Positions 36,087 through 45,312 of a DNA stretch of 64,000 nucleotides are shown here, one piece after another. Under the pieces are notes generated by a model. That model did no database searches and had not been told where the DNA came from. It saw only the letters and a list, made by a program, of their open reading frames with translations. The first letter of the stretch is position 1, and each line of letters opens with the position of its first letter. Made by a program: the position numbers and the translations under genes. Origin of the DNA: Vibrio sp. S9_S30 (GTDB lineage: Bacteria; Pseudomonadota; Gammaproteobacteria; Enterobacterales; Vibrionaceae); NCBI RefSeq assembly GCF_014694455.1, contig NZ_JAAUWT010000016.1:62001-126000 (forward strand). The letters are read 5' to 3'.

Positions 36087-37292
36087 TTATCTTAAAGGTA
36101 CATCCAGACAAATATGGTAAGCTGATGTTGAATCCGAGAGAATGCTAGTTCGGTAGAATCCTGCGGCGATGTTATTACCATTGTATGTGCCGTTATCAAA
36201 TACGCTTACTCTTTCCCATTGATTGGCATCGACATTGTATTTTTCTAGTTGGCTTCTAAATGTCCCTACAAATTTTTGAAGGCTATGTTTTCCTTGATTT
36301 GTCTGGTACCAGTTATTTCCGTTTTGACCACCAATGAAAATGGCGTTATTTGCTTGTAAGGTACCACGGTAAGTTAACGTGCCTGCTGGACAAACTTGAG
36401 GAGGAGTTTGCTTGATTGTTTCTTGCACATCGTTGTAGAAATTACTTGGACGACCAAATATTGTGAAGTCAAATGAACAAGCATGAGGTGAAGTCGCCGA
36501 TTTAGTACCTAAACTCACGACACCTAATAGTACAGGATTGCTTTGGTTGTCTCTGACAATAAGACCACCACCACTGTCACCTGTGCAGTTAACTTGCTGA
36601 GTCCTTTCACTAGTAGTACAAAATGCTTGGTTGGCGTTTACGGGTGTTGTACTTGTACCGGAGCCAGAAGGTACTGTTTTCTGTCCACATGCTTGAGCGC
36701 TCATAAGGTCCTCAGAAGACTTTTCTAGTCTACGAACACCATCAATCGTCGGCGTACCGAGTCCCATACCATAGACAGTGAGATCATCTAAACGTTGTCC
36801 TTTGAGCGCGTCGTTTATTACCGCGTTAGTAAGCAAACGTACTCGCTTCAATGCTTGAGGGAAAGGAGTTGAAACTTGTAGTAATGCCACATCCTGACCA
36901 AGACCAAATGGTTCCAGACCTTCATTAAAAGGGAAGGTCGTGTAGCTTTTGTAGCGTATAACTTGGTGAGTTGTCGAGCCACTTGTTCCGAAATCTCTAT
37001 TAGGTGTGATATTAAGGCTTGTCCCCGTCACGAGTTTCATGCTATCCGGACGATTCACCTGACCATCAAATGAATTAACGCAATGTGCTGCTGTTACCGC
37101 CCAGTAATCATTAAGAATAGAAGCACCACACTGCACCTTATCTTTTACAAGAACCATTAAGTGGTGGCTGCTCTCTTCTTGTGTTGCCACTGTACCATTA
37201 ATAATTGCAGATGCTGAATAAGTGTAAGCCAAAGAGGAAATAGCAATAGCAAGTTTTGCTGTATTAAAAGCACTAGATTTACTCAGTTTCAA
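36087..37292 (-). CDS. Secreted S1 (chymotrypsin-fold) serine protease with extra C-terminal domain
   Basis: 401 residues. A signal peptide (about 1-29) ends near SASA, followed by IINGTVATQEE, the mature-type N-terminus. The catalytic triad is visible: TAAHC (His70), QDVALLQ (Asp134) and CTGDSGGG (Ser240). The residue six before the serine is Val234 rather than the Asp that gives trypsin its Lys/Arg preference, so the specificity is probably not trypsin-like. About residues 305-401 form an additional region with CPAGTLTYRG and NNWYQTNQGKHS that I do not recognise. It should be exported to the periplasm or medium. The gene is flanked by long AT-rich DNA. Confidence 0.88.
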   Translation of the reverse strand: MKLSKSSAFNTAKLAIAISSLAYTYSASAIINGTVATQEESSHHLMVLVKDKVQCGASILNDYWAVTAAHCVNSFDGQVNRPDSMKLVTGTSLNITPNRDFGTSGSTTHQVIRYKSYTTFPFNEGLEPFGLGQDVALLQVSTPFPQALKRVRLLTNAVINDALKGQRLDDLTVYGMGLGTPTIDGVRRLEKSSEDLMSAQACGQKTVPSGSGTSTTPVNANQAFCTTSERTQQVNCTGDSGGGLIVRDNQSNPVLLGVVSLGTKSATSPHACSFDFTIFGRPSNFYNDVQETIKQTPPQVCPAGTLTYRGTLQANNAIFIGGQNGNNWYQTNQGKHSLQKFVGTFRSQLEKYNVDANQWERVSVFDNGTYNGNNIAAGFYRTSILSDSTSAYHICLDVPLR

Positions 37293-38049
37293 AATTTAAC
37301 CTCATATATAGTGAAAACAATATAAGAATATTGTCATTTAAGTAATTTGATAACACTGTCATTAGTGACTGAATAGTATGTTTTAAGCGTTAGGCCTAAA
37401 AACGAGGCGTATTATGGGGTCGGTTATAAAATAATTGTAAATGTTAATTTTATGTCAAGATTATTTTTATGGAATACGCAACCATAAATGTATGAAATTA
37501 ATAATATTTGATAATTGTTACAAATAATTTCTAATGTTTTTTGTTGTGATTTTTGAGCTTTTTATTAAATTAGAACCGCGAATTATTTTTTTAAAAGCTA
37601 ATCTTTAAAAAAGGAATAATGGGGTTTTGAATAATTTTTCAAAAGAAGATGCCTGATTTTAATATTTCATTTGAGTATAATTTATATTTTTCTAATGCAT
37701 TTTTATTGAAGAAACAAAAAAGCAATCGTTTCCCTTTGAATAAAATTACCAATAGATGAATATTTTAACTGCATTTATATAGGCGTTGCTTCATTTTGAG
37801 CGTATCTCTCTCTTTCCTCTATCCTTGAATAACCGTTTTTCTATTCAGATAGAAAGGCAACGATAATTTTATTATTTAGCTCGTTTTAAGCGTATCGGAT
37901 GGGCTGAGTGTACATGTCGGTAATGTGTGCATATCGACAACATGTATACATCGACAATATCAGCCAATACGGTGTGTCCGTGAAAGGAGGGGATAGAGTC
38001 GTTGCCTCCGACTTGAATGAATCAGCCCAAGCACAACCTGGGCTTGAAA
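37293..38049. other. Long AT-rich intergenic region
   Basis: 757 bases of very AT-rich DNA upstream of the protease (minus strand) and downstream of the AGCS symporter. It must hold the protease promoter. A short stem AGCCCA/TGGGCT (38024-38044) next to the symporter end could act in termination. A 65-codon ORF (37908-38105) runs into the symporter gene antisense and has no family look, so it is not called. Confidence 0.5.
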
Positions 38050-39462
38050 TCAGTTTTGATGTTTTGACATTAAATTTGGTGAGTCAGTTAAACTGGGTGC
38101 GTTAGATCGTATCTCGAAAAAGATTTTGGTTTCTTCCACTACGACGTGCCTTAAGGCAATGATCCCAATTAAATTGGGTATTGCCATTAGACCGTTCACA
38201 ATATCGGCAATCAGCCAAATCATATCCAGTTTTAAGAAGGCACCAGAAGTTATCAATACGATGAACACGATTTTGTAGGGCAACACGGCTTTGGTACCCA
38301 TCAGATATACCACACAACGCTCTCCGTAGTAGTTCCACCCTAAAATGGTGGTGAAAGCAAAAAAGATGAGCCCCACCGATACCAATATAGGACCAATCGT
38401 GTCGGATCTTAGCCCCATGGCGAACGCAGATGCTGTCATCTCTGCTCCTGCGAAATCACCTTGCCATGCGCCAGTTAAAATGAGTGTCAATCCCGTCATA
38501 GTGCAGATGATAATGGTGTCGAAGAATGTCCCCGTCATTGAGATCAATCCTTGTTTAACGCAAGAATCTGTTTTTGCGGCAGCGGCGGCTATTGGGGCAC
38601 TTCCCAGCCCGGATTCATTCGAAAAGACGCCACGAGCGATACCCGATTGAATCGCCAGCATGATACTTGCGCCCAAGAAACCGCCAGTTGCCGCCGTATG
38701 GGTGAACGCGGACTCAAGAACAAGCTGAATAGCGGGTATCACTTGGCTTGCATTCATCAGTAAAACGCTGACACACGCACCGATATAAAGCAGTGCCATA
38801 GATGGAACGACTTTCCCTGCCACGCGAGCAATGGATTGAATGCCACCCAACGTAACAAATGCAACGAGCAGGGTGAGCACAATGGCAGCGATTTCTCGTG
38901 GTAATCCAAATGAAAGCAGAGAAGCATCTAAAATCGCATTCACCTGTGGAAACGTGCCGATACCAAAACAGGCAACACCCAGTGCAAAAATGGCGAACAA
39001 CCTGGCCAGCCATTTAGACCCTACCCCATCTTGCAGGTAATACATAGGACCGCCGATCATGCGTCCGTTGCTGTCTTTTTGGCGATATTTTACGGCGAGT
39101 AAACATTCAGCGTATTTTGTCGCCATACCAAACACAGCAGCCAGCCACATCCAAAACAACGCACCCGGTCCGCCTAATTTTATGGCTGTTGCGACGCCAA
39201 CGATGTTGCCTGTACCAATCGTGGCGGATAACGCGGTACATAATGCAGCAAAGCTGGACACGTCACCAAAGCGAGAATCGTCGCCTGATCCAGAAGCGGA
39301 GTCTTTTCTAAACACCATTTTTAATGCCATAGGCAAAGAGCGAAATTGAAGAATGTTCAGTTTGACGGTGAAATACACGCCCGTGCCCACAAGCAGGATC
39401 AGCAGTGGCGGTCCCCAGACCAAGTTGTCGATGGTAAGTAAAATGGAATGCAGTTCTTGCAT
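38050..39462 (-). CDS. Riboswitch-controlled sodium:alanine/glycine symporter (AGCS family)
   Basis: 470 residues. LSATIGTGNIVGVATAI and GGPGALFWMWLAAVFGM, then GGPMYYLQDGVG and FSNESGLGSAPIAAAAA are AGCS landmarks, with about ten membrane helices. A glycine riboswitch lies in its leader, so glycine is the likely substrate or at least the signal. In Vibrio cholerae a glycine riboswitch precedes a homologous symporter gene. It is the only gene of its transcript. The other AGCS copy at 19229 lacks the riboswitch. Confidence 0.95.
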   Translation of the reverse strand: MQELHSILLTIDNLVWGPPLLILLVGTGVYFTVKLNILQFRSLPMALKMVFRKDSASGSGDDSRFGDVSSFAALCTALSATIGTGNIVGVATAIKLGGPGALFWMWLAAVFGMATKYAECLLAVKYRQKDSNGRMIGGPMYYLQDGVGSKWLARLFAIFALGVACFGIGTFPQVNAILDASLLSFGLPREIAAIVLTLLVAFVTLGGIQSIARVAGKVVPSMALLYIGACVSVLLMNASQVIPAIQLVLESAFTHTAATGGFLGASIMLAIQSGIARGVFSNESGLGSAPIAAAAAKTDSCVKQGLISMTGTFFDTIIICTMTGLTLILTGAWQGDFAGAEMTASAFAMGLRSDTIGPILVSVGLIFFAFTTILGWNYYGERCVVYLMGTKAVLPYKIVFIVLITSGAFLKLDMIWLIADIVNGLMAIPNLIGIIALRHVVVEETKIFFEIRSNAPSLTDSPNLMSKHQN

Positions 39463-39503
39463 GGTTTCCCCTTAATAATGAATGCATAAGGAGAAGAGAG
39501 AAA

Positions 39504-39532
39504 GGGGGCGTCTACTCACAAGAGCAGCTCCC
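39504..39532 (-). promoter_or_regulatory. Expression-platform hairpin of the glycine riboswitch
   Basis: On the minus strand GGGAGCTGCTC and GAGTAGACGCCCCC can pair imperfectly and are followed by TTTCTCTCTTCTCC, 40 bases before the symporter ATG. It probably forms or is prevented according to glycine binding upstream. Confidence 0.5.
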
Positions 39533-39581
39533 AAAACGGGTTATACACCAAAAGGATCGGTTTTCATGGTTGCCTTTCACT

Positions 39582-39688
39582 CCTCTGTCCTTTTGCCTGA
39601 GAGTTTCACTTCTCGCCCTAGACCTTGAGGTCACTTGGGTATAGAAGCTTGCTCCTTCGGCGACCGATTTAACGGTTCTCTCCAGAGG
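39582..39688 (-). ncRNA. Glycine riboswitch aptamer (gcvT motif)
   Basis: Read on the minus strand, CCTCTGGAGAGA opens the closing stem, then CGCCGAAGGAGCAA, then a long P3-type arm. AACTCTCAGGCAAAAGGACA, pairing back to CCTCTG through CAGAGG, closes it. These are the conserved glycine aptamer blocks. Only one complete aptamer is visible; no second CAGGCAAAAGGAC copy lies between it and the gene. It controls the AGCS symporter directly downstream. Confidence 0.92.
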
Positions 39689-39718
39689 TTCCTCCAACAA
39701 CAGTCCTCGCCAATTCAA

Positions 39719-40118
39719 GATTTAAAATCTGGAATTTAGCACCTGAAAGATTTACTTCTTCGGCGGGTTATACTCACTTCATATGAAAAGATAGAGTAAA
39801 ACCTCTCTCCTGCAGTCTTCACTGGAACAAAAGCCTTTCGACTTTAAGTTGCGCATCGTACAAAAAGAACAAGATGATGTCAGTAGCAGAAAATTTGTTT
39901 GGTCAAATAGCAATCAATGCAAACGATTAATGGATAAGAAATGATGGAGATCAAGTTGTCGTGAGATCTTGATTAAGGCGACTAGCACTCACGCGGATTG
40001 AACCTATTATTAATTCAGCAGTAAAAACATGGAACGCGTTGTTTTCACGTCGGACTTTAAGCCCAAACCATTGCCAGACGCTGAAATGCGTATTAAATAG
40101 CCCACTAGAGGACACTCA
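39719..40118. other. Divergent promoter region between the riboswitch and the SDR gene
   Basis: About 400 bases holding the promoters of the riboswitch transcript (minus) and the reductase gene (plus). No gene or clear operator is seen. Confidence 0.5.
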
Positions 40119-40853
40119 ATGTTTAACAATAAAATATGTGTGGTCACCGGTGCCGCCCAAGGTATCGGCAAAGCGATTGTCGAACGGTTTTCTGAGCAAG
40201 GTGCAACAAAAGTTTATGCCCTTGATATGAATGAACAAGTGCTGAAAGAAGCCTTTTCAAATCATGAAAATGTGCAAGCCGTCACGGTGAATATTTGTGA
40301 CCGAAATGCAATAGCAGCATTAGTGAACGAGATTCAATCGGAGTTTGGTCGCATCGATGTACTGGTGAATAATGCTGGTATCACGCGAGATGGTTTAATC
40401 GACAGAATGACGGAGCAAGATTGGGATCAGGTTATTGATGTCAATTTAAAAGGGGTGTTCAATCTCACCCAAGCGATTGCTCCGATCATGATTGAAAACA
40501 ACTATGGGTCCATTGTGACGATGTCATCGGTTGTTGGCACCGACGGTAACATTGGTCAAACTAACTACGCGGCGACCAAAGGGGGAGTGATCGCCATGAC
40601 GAAAGGGTGGGCGAAAGAGTTTGCACGTAAAGGCGCTCAGGTTAGGGCAAACTGTGTGGCTCCCGGTTTTATTGAAACGCCCATGACGGCAGATTTGCCC
40701 GAAAAAGTACTGGATATGATGAAAGCGAAAACACCACTGGGTCGAATGGGTAAACCAGAAGACATTACGAACGGTGTAGAATTTCTTGCCAGCGATAAAG
40801 CCAGCTTTATTACTGGTCAGGTATTAAAAATTGATGGAGGGTTAGTGATTTAA
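40119..40853 (+). CDS. Short-chain dehydrogenase/reductase (FabG/PhaB-like 3-oxoacyl reductase)
   Basis: 244 residues. GAAQGIGKAI binds NAD(P), VLVNNAGITRDGLIDRM is the NNAG region, and the active site has SS at about 136-137, Tyr150 and Lys154 (NYAATKGG). GQVLKIDGGLVI ends as in FabG. It reduces 3-oxoacyl-ACP or acetoacetyl-CoA with NADPH. It is not in the fab cluster, and AGAGGA precedes the ATG. A lone copy like this may act in acetoacetyl-CoA or polyhydroxybutyrate metabolism or another pathway; the substrate is open. A strong terminator follows. Confidence 0.9.
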   Translation: MFNNKICVVTGAAQGIGKAIVERFSEQGATKVYALDMNEQVLKEAFSNHENVQAVTVNICDRNAIAALVNEIQSEFGRIDVLVNNAGITRDGLIDRMTEQDWDQVIDVNLKGVFNLTQAIAPIMIENNYGSIVTMSSVVGTDGNIGQTNYAATKGGVIAMTKGWAKEFARKGAQVRANCVAPGFIETPMTADLPEKVLDMMKAKTPLGRMGKPEDITNGVEFLASDKASFITGQVLKIDGGLVI

Positions 40854-40874
40854 CACTCCCATGAATGTATCTAT

Positions 40875-40907
40875 GAGGTGGCAGTTTATACGACCACCTC
40901 TTTTTTT
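40875..40907 (+). terminator. Terminator after the SDR gene
   Basis: Perfect 7-bp stem GAGGTGG/CCACCTC with a 12-base loop and seven T. Confidence 0.88.
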
Positions 40908-41030
40908 AACCATATTGGTTACATTTCAAACTTGCCTTTCTTTTTGCCCATCGTGACTGCGATATTTTGGGCATTGTGTTTACGCTCTATGCTTAAAAAA
41001 ATGGTATAACTAACTGAACAGGAGAAAGTT

Positions 41031-41189
41031 ATGACCAGACTAATCGCCATTGCGGTACTTATCATCATCGCCGTGTTACTTTTTCGGTACCGAACCAACG
41101 AAAAACTACAAAAAGGCGTCATTCTTGCATCGATATTGGGGTTTGTAATCTACGTTGTGTCGGTTGTAACCATGGAATTGATGCACTGA
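41031..41189 (+). CDS. Small membrane protein (52 residues)
   Basis: A 53-codon ORF with AGGAG six bases before the ATG. It has two hydrophobic helices: LIAIAVLIIIAVLLF and VILASILGFVIYVVSVV, with a charged loop (RYRTNEKLQKG) between. Its stop is 15 bases before the next gene, so the two are an operon. Function unknown. The pattern of a strong ribosome site and coherent membrane topology supports it as real. Confidence 0.75.
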   Translation: MTRLIAIAVLIIIAVLLFRYRTNEKLQKGVILASILGFVIYVVSVVTMELMH

Positions 41190-41204
41190 CGTTGGAGCTG
41201 AAGA

Positions 41205-41957
41205 ATGGTAGACAATACTATCCAAGACGAACGCAATGACGATCAGGAAGAGGTCGTCATCATTGAAGAGCGTAACAAGTCCTCTTACATCTATATTTCT
41301 ATTGCTGCCATCTTAGGGCTGGCAATTGGTGGATTGGTTGGCGCGGTGGTGACTCAAAGCAGTTGGCAGGATGCTTACCTATCTCAGGATAAAAAGGCCC
41401 AAACGTTGGCTGGCGAAAATGTGCAGCTTCAACAAACGTTAAGAGCGTATGAGGAAGATTCGGTAAAAGCCATGGAGTTGGCACTGGCTCAACAAGCCGA
41501 AAAACTGAATGCGAACTTCCAGGCGCAGCTTCAAGAGTTACAAATGACGGTGACAGAGCTTGAAAAAGTCAATCTAGAACAAGAAGCGTTGATTGCCCAA
41601 CAAGGTGCACAACTTGAAGATTTAGGTATCTCCAATAAAAAGCTTAATAGACAAGCTGATCTACAAGCGTCTGTATTTGAACGTTCAAGAGAAGTCTTTC
41701 AACGTGAAATGGCTATCCGACAAGAGTTGGAGCGTTTGCTCAAAGAACAGGAAGCGCTGCTTCCTCAGAAGGAGAAACTCAGTAAAGAATGCGATGAGTT
41801 TTTGGCTGGCACCTCTTGGGATGCGTCTTCAGACGCGTGTGATAAGAGCGATGATGTGAATTCTAAGCTGAGTCAAATTGCACAAATGATCGAGGTTAAT
41901 AAATTGGATCTTGAGCAAATCAAAGCGTTGTCTGAAGGGTTAGGGTTAGGCAACTGA
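41205..41957 (+). CDS. Membrane-anchored coiled-coil protein of unknown function
   Basis: 250 residues. An acidic N-terminus (about 1-27), one membrane helix (IYISIAAILGLAIGGLVGAVV, about 30-50), then a long periplasmic coiled coil (about 60-190) and a Cys-containing tail. GGAG lies before the ATG. No enzyme motif is present. It follows the 52-residue membrane protein and may form a membrane complex with it. A strong terminator follows. Confidence 0.8.
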   Translation: MVDNTIQDERNDDQEEVVIIEERNKSSYIYISIAAILGLAIGGLVGAVVTQSSWQDAYLSQDKKAQTLAGENVQLQQTLRAYEEDSVKAMELALAQQAEKLNANFQAQLQELQMTVTELEKVNLEQEALIAQQGAQLEDLGISNKKLNRQADLQASVFERSREVFQREMAIRQELERLLKEQEALLPQKEKLSKECDEFLAGTSWDASSDACDKSDDVNSKLSQIAQMIEVNKLDLEQIKALSEGLGLGN

Positions 41958-41987
41958 TTTTGTAGACAAAGCAAATGTGATGTTGAA

Positions 41988-42024
41988 AATGACCCCGGCA
42001 ACGTTGTTGGTGGGGTCATTTTTT
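41988..42024. terminator. Bidirectional terminator between convergent genes
   Basis: AATGACCCC and GGGGTCATT make a 9-bp stem. T residues follow on the plus strand and the mirror-image A-run on the other side serves the minus-strand efflux operon. Confidence 0.85.
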
Positions 42025-42025
42025 A

Positions 42026-43174
42026 TTACGAATTCAGCTTATGCATTCGCCACCAAGCCATGCCAACCCAGACAAACGCGAGTACCCAAAGCTGTGTGAC
42101 CACATCTTTGATTTGCGATAGTTGCGCCCCCATTTGATTCAGCTTTAAGAAGCCTTGAATGGCAGGAGTACTTGGCAGTGCATTCGCCAGCCCAATCAGA
42201 GGTTGAGGCAAGCTTTCAATTGGCCATATAAACCCAGCGGTGAAAATCAGTGGCATGGAGCTTACAAGGACGATTAACGTTACCAGCTCCGTTCTTGGTA
42301 ACAGGCTGCCCAATACCATGCCAACGGCCCCCGTGCTGATTAAGAAAGGAACGAGCAAAACGAATAGATTGGATATGCTCGCCAATCGGTTGACTTCGTA
42401 GAACTCAAAACTGAATCCGAAATAGTACAAACTGAGAGCGAAGTATAAACATCCGAACACAAACAAACGATGGCTTACGACGCTCAATGGGGACATTTTG
42501 CGCCAGTAAGCCGCTGGGTTATTCGTGTTCTTTTGGTGTGCGGTAAGGAGACCAGTCCCCATGATCAGTGTTTGATGAAGTATCAACACAAAAACCGCAG
42601 GAACGACATAGTCGACGTAGCCCATCTCGGGGTTAAACGTGGGTTTTATGTTTAAATGAACGGGCGAATACTGGTCACCTGCTTTCGCTATTGGCATGCC
42701 ATCGGTCAGCATTTTGACCACTTTCAATTTCGCTGCCAACGTGCCCGATGCCTGTGCCAGCCCTTCGACTACCGTTCCATACACCAAAAAGTATGACGCG
42801 TCGCCAGCGTAAGACAAAACGGGGCTTTTCCCTTGCAGGAGATCCCGATAAAAATGTTCTGGGATCACCAAAATACCGCTGACCTGATGGGACAAAAACA
42901 ACGACGTTGCGTCTTCTATTGAATGCGCTCGCGAGGCAATAGCAACGTGAGGTGTGGCATCGACCATACGTTCAAACTGATAACTGGTTTGGCTTTTGTC
43001 CAAGTTAACGACTGCGATGGTTTGTTCCTGCGCCACTTGGTTGATGTACGGCAGGGGATACAGAAAAGAGTAAAACAGGGTGCCACCAAATACGGTGAGA
43101 ACAATCGCAGGGTGCGCAGCAATAGCGCGTAACTCTTGCCAAATAAACCGAGGGAATGACCATTGGGTGCTCAT
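42026..43174 (-). CDS. ABC-2-type permease, second of a pair, efflux operon
   Basis: 382 residues. One N-terminal membrane helix (ILTVFGGTLFYSFLY-like), a large periplasmic region of about 150 residues, and five helices at the C-terminus, ending AFVWVGMAWWRMH. This is the ABC-2 membrane layout of the YhhJ/YhiH-type exporters. The ATG at 43174 overlaps the stop of the preceding permease (ATGA) and is preferred to 43285. No ATP-binding domain is present in this protein or in the operon. It would work with the partner permease, the HlyD-type adaptor and the TolC protein in exporting a hydrophobic compound; the energy source is unclear. Confidence 0.82.
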   Translation of the reverse strand: MSTQWSFPRFIWQELRAIAAHPAIVLTVFGGTLFYSFLYPLPYINQVAQEQTIAVVNLDKSQTSYQFERMVDATPHVAIASRAHSIEDATSLFLSHQVSGILVIPEHFYRDLLQGKSPVLSYAGDASYFLVYGTVVEGLAQASGTLAAKLKVVKMLTDGMPIAKAGDQYSPVHLNIKPTFNPEMGYVDYVVPAVFVLILHQTLIMGTGLLTAHQKNTNNPAAYWRKMSPLSVVSHRLFVFGCLYFALSLYYFGFSFEFYEVNRLASISNLFVLLVPFLISTGAVGMVLGSLLPRTELVTLIVLVSSMPLIFTAGFIWPIESLPQPLIGLANALPSTPAIQGFLKLNQMGAQLSQIKDVVTQLWVLAFVWVGMAWWRMHKLNS

Positions 43175-44325
43175 GAGATAACCGCTCCCAGAGACGGGCT
43201 CTTTTTGCGAATCAGTAGCAACAACACTATGAATGGCAACAAGTAACCTGCCATTGGCATAAGAACGTGCAATGTGTCCGCCCAAGTCGCCCCGTAGTTG
43301 GATTGATACACTTGCGCCTCAATATAGTGGCTCACAGGCAGCATAGATCGCCAAGCTTGTGCGATACCATTCATTTCAGTAACAGGGAAGGTGATCCCCA
43401 TAAAGGCAAAGCTGGGGGCGGTGAAGGCACCTGCAAAACTCATGGCGCGTGTCGCATCCATACTCAAGAAGAAAAACACACTGCCCATGATCATACAAGC
43501 CATCACCATGAACGCTTGAGCCAGCATTAATATGCCGATGTTTCCATGAAACGGCCAATCCATTCCGATGTAAAACCAGTAAAGCATTAACCAACCTTGA
43601 GCAACGAACACCAAAGAGTAGGGCGCCAGCGTTCGAAATACATTGAAAATCGGTGTGCTTTTGAACCATTGGTCTGCACCTCGTAAACGCAAGTTGGCGG
43701 ATAATGCCATCACAGTGCCCACCACCACCGCAATTTGCCAAATGGCAGGCACCACAGCACCAAGAAGAAACGGGGAGTAGTGGGTGTTGCTGTTAAACAG
43801 AGGTGTGATTTGGTTACGTATTGGCACAGTTTGCCCTAATGCTTGCACCATCGTGGTGTCACCGCCTAACAGTACTTTTCCAGCGTCAAGTTTTGCATTA
43901 AATGTCCCTTGGGCTTGCACCAGCGCAGAATTTATTAAGCGACCAATCAGTATGTATTGCGTATTGGTAAACGCCGAAATTTGCGGGGGCTTGCTTTGTA
44001 CCGCCTGTTTAAAGCTGTTTGGCGGTATTACAACGTAGGCATAGATCTCGCCAGACTGAAGCGCCTCTTTGGCGGAAAGGGGGGCGGTGAAGTGGCGTTG
44101 CACTTTAAGGCTTGGAGAGGCGTCGTAATGGCGCACCAGTTCACGTGAAAATGGAGTGTGGTCGTTGTCGACAATGCCAATGGCCATGTCTCTGGCGAGC
44201 CCTTGGTTGAACACTCCCCAAATGATCAATGCAACCAAAATCGGGATCCACGTTAGTGTGGACAAAAGCCATTTGTCTGCGTTAATGATCGAGCGTTGGT
44301 CAGAATCCGATGACGTTTGAATCAT
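43171..44325 (-). CDS. ABC-2-type permease, first of a pair, efflux operon
   Basis: 384 residues with the same architecture as its neighbour: an N-terminal helix (LLSTLTWIPILVALIIWGVF), a periplasmic part with DMAIGIVDNDHTPFSREL, and five C-terminal helices up to YLLPFIVLLLLIRKK. The two probably pair as heterodimer halves. Only three bases separate it from the HlyD-type gene upstream, and its stop overlaps the next permease start. No ATPase domain is present. Confidence 0.85.
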   Translation of the reverse strand: MIQTSSDSDQRSIINADKWLLSTLTWIPILVALIIWGVFNQGLARDMAIGIVDNDHTPFSRELVRHYDASPSLKVQRHFTAPLSAKEALQSGEIYAYVVIPPNSFKQAVQSKPPQISAFTNTQYILIGRLINSALVQAQGTFNAKLDAGKVLLGGDTTMVQALGQTVPIRNQITPLFNSNTHYSPFLLGAVVPAIWQIAVVVGTVMALSANLRLRGADQWFKSTPIFNVFRTLAPYSLVFVAQGWLMLYWFYIGMDWPFHGNIGILMLAQAFMVMACMIMGSVFFFLSMDATRAMSFAGAFTAPSFAFMGITFPVTEMNGIAQAWRSMLPVSHYIEAQVYQSNYGATWADTLHVLMPMAGYLLPFIVLLLLIRKKSPSLGAVIS

Positions 44326-44328
44326 GAA

Positions 44329-45312
44329 TTATAAACTCTCTATAACAACACTCATGCCCATCCTCAACCCTTCTACAGGCTCAGTAGGACGGGCTTCGAC
44401 TTCAAAGGTTCTCATGTCGAAACCTTGTGACGAGTCAGTGGATCGCCATGTGGCGAAATCACCCATCACTGCAACATGAGTGACTTTGAAGGTAACGTGC
44501 TGGTCCATCGCTGGGATCCATGCTGAAAACTCACTGCCTTTGGCAAATCGATTGAGTAAATCTTCCCGCACGTTAAAGACCGCCCACGCGTCTTCCATAT
44601 CCAGAACGGTCACGACAGGAAACCCTTGAGGCGCTAATTCACCTGGGCTTAACAGCACTTGTGATACTTCGCCGTTAAACCAGCTTCGGATTTTGGTATC
44701 CGCAGTAAAAGCCTCGACTTCCGCCACGGCGCCCGCGGCCATTCTGGCTTTTTCTGCGGCGGCGCGTTTGGTTTCATCCCGAACACCTTCGCTTGCCATT
44801 TGGTACATTTGGTACGCGGCGCTTTCTGTGTATTTGGCCGCCTGCCATTGGGTTAACGCTTCGTCGCGTTTTTGTTCTGCCACCACACCGTCGTTGTAGA
44901 GGTTATTAATGCGGCTGTAGGTTTTCTCCATCAAGTCCGATGCCGCTTTGGCTTTTTTCCACTGATCTTTAGACGCTTGAATTTGTTGCGCACGTGCCCC
45001 TTTCTCAGCTTCTTGAGCTAACGCGCCAGCGGCTTCTTTGCTGGCGATGGCTTGCTCTAATTTTGCGTCGAGTTCAGGGCTATAGATTGTGAAGACGAGA
45101 TCCCCATTTTGAATCACATCGCCTTTTCGAACTAAGACCTTATCGATACGCCCAGCCACTTTGGATGAAATGTGGTATTGCTGCGCTTCAATTTGCCCTT
45201 GAAGGCGTACAGGTTGTTCTTCATAGGCGGCATTGAAACTGTAGATCAGCCATCCACCTAAACCAAAGGCGACAAGGCCAGCGAAAACAGGTTTGAATGG
45301 GGTTGATTTCAT
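44329..45312 (-). CDS. HlyD/EmrA-type membrane fusion (periplasmic adaptor) protein
   Basis: 327 residues. N-terminal anchor helix (VFAGLVAFGLGGWLIYSF), a biotinyl-lipoyl-like half (GQIEAQQYHISSKVAGRIDKV, VRKGDVIQNGDLVF), an alpha-helical hairpin (about 80-200) rich in Ala/Glu/Lys, and a barrel domain (GEVSQVLLSPGELAPQGF). It bridges an inner-membrane permease to the TolC channel. Its start overlaps the tolC-type gene's stop by four bases. Confidence 0.92.
   Translation of the reverse strand: MKSTPFKPVFAGLVAFGLGGWLIYSFNAAYEEQPVRLQGQIEAQQYHISSKVAGRIDKVLVRKGDVIQNGDLVFTIYSPELDAKLEQAIASKEAAGALAQEAEKGARAQQIQASKDQWKKAKAASDLMEKTYSRINNLYNDGVVAEQKRDEALTQWQAAKYTESAAYQMYQMASEGVRDETKRAAAEKARMAAGAVAEVEAFTADTKIRSWFNGEVSQVLLSPGELAPQGFPVVTVLDMEDAWAVFNVREDLLNRFAKGSEFSAWIPAMDQHVTFKVTHVAVMGDFATWRSTDSSQGFDMRTFEVEARPTEPVEGLRMGMSVVIESL

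Noticed and set aside
37908..38105. 65-codon ORF between the protease and AGCS genes
   Set aside because: It overlaps the symporter on the other strand, has no ribosome site of quality and no family look.
39463..39581. Second glycine aptamer
   Set aside because: No second CAGGCAAAAGGAC-type core is present before the symporter gene.
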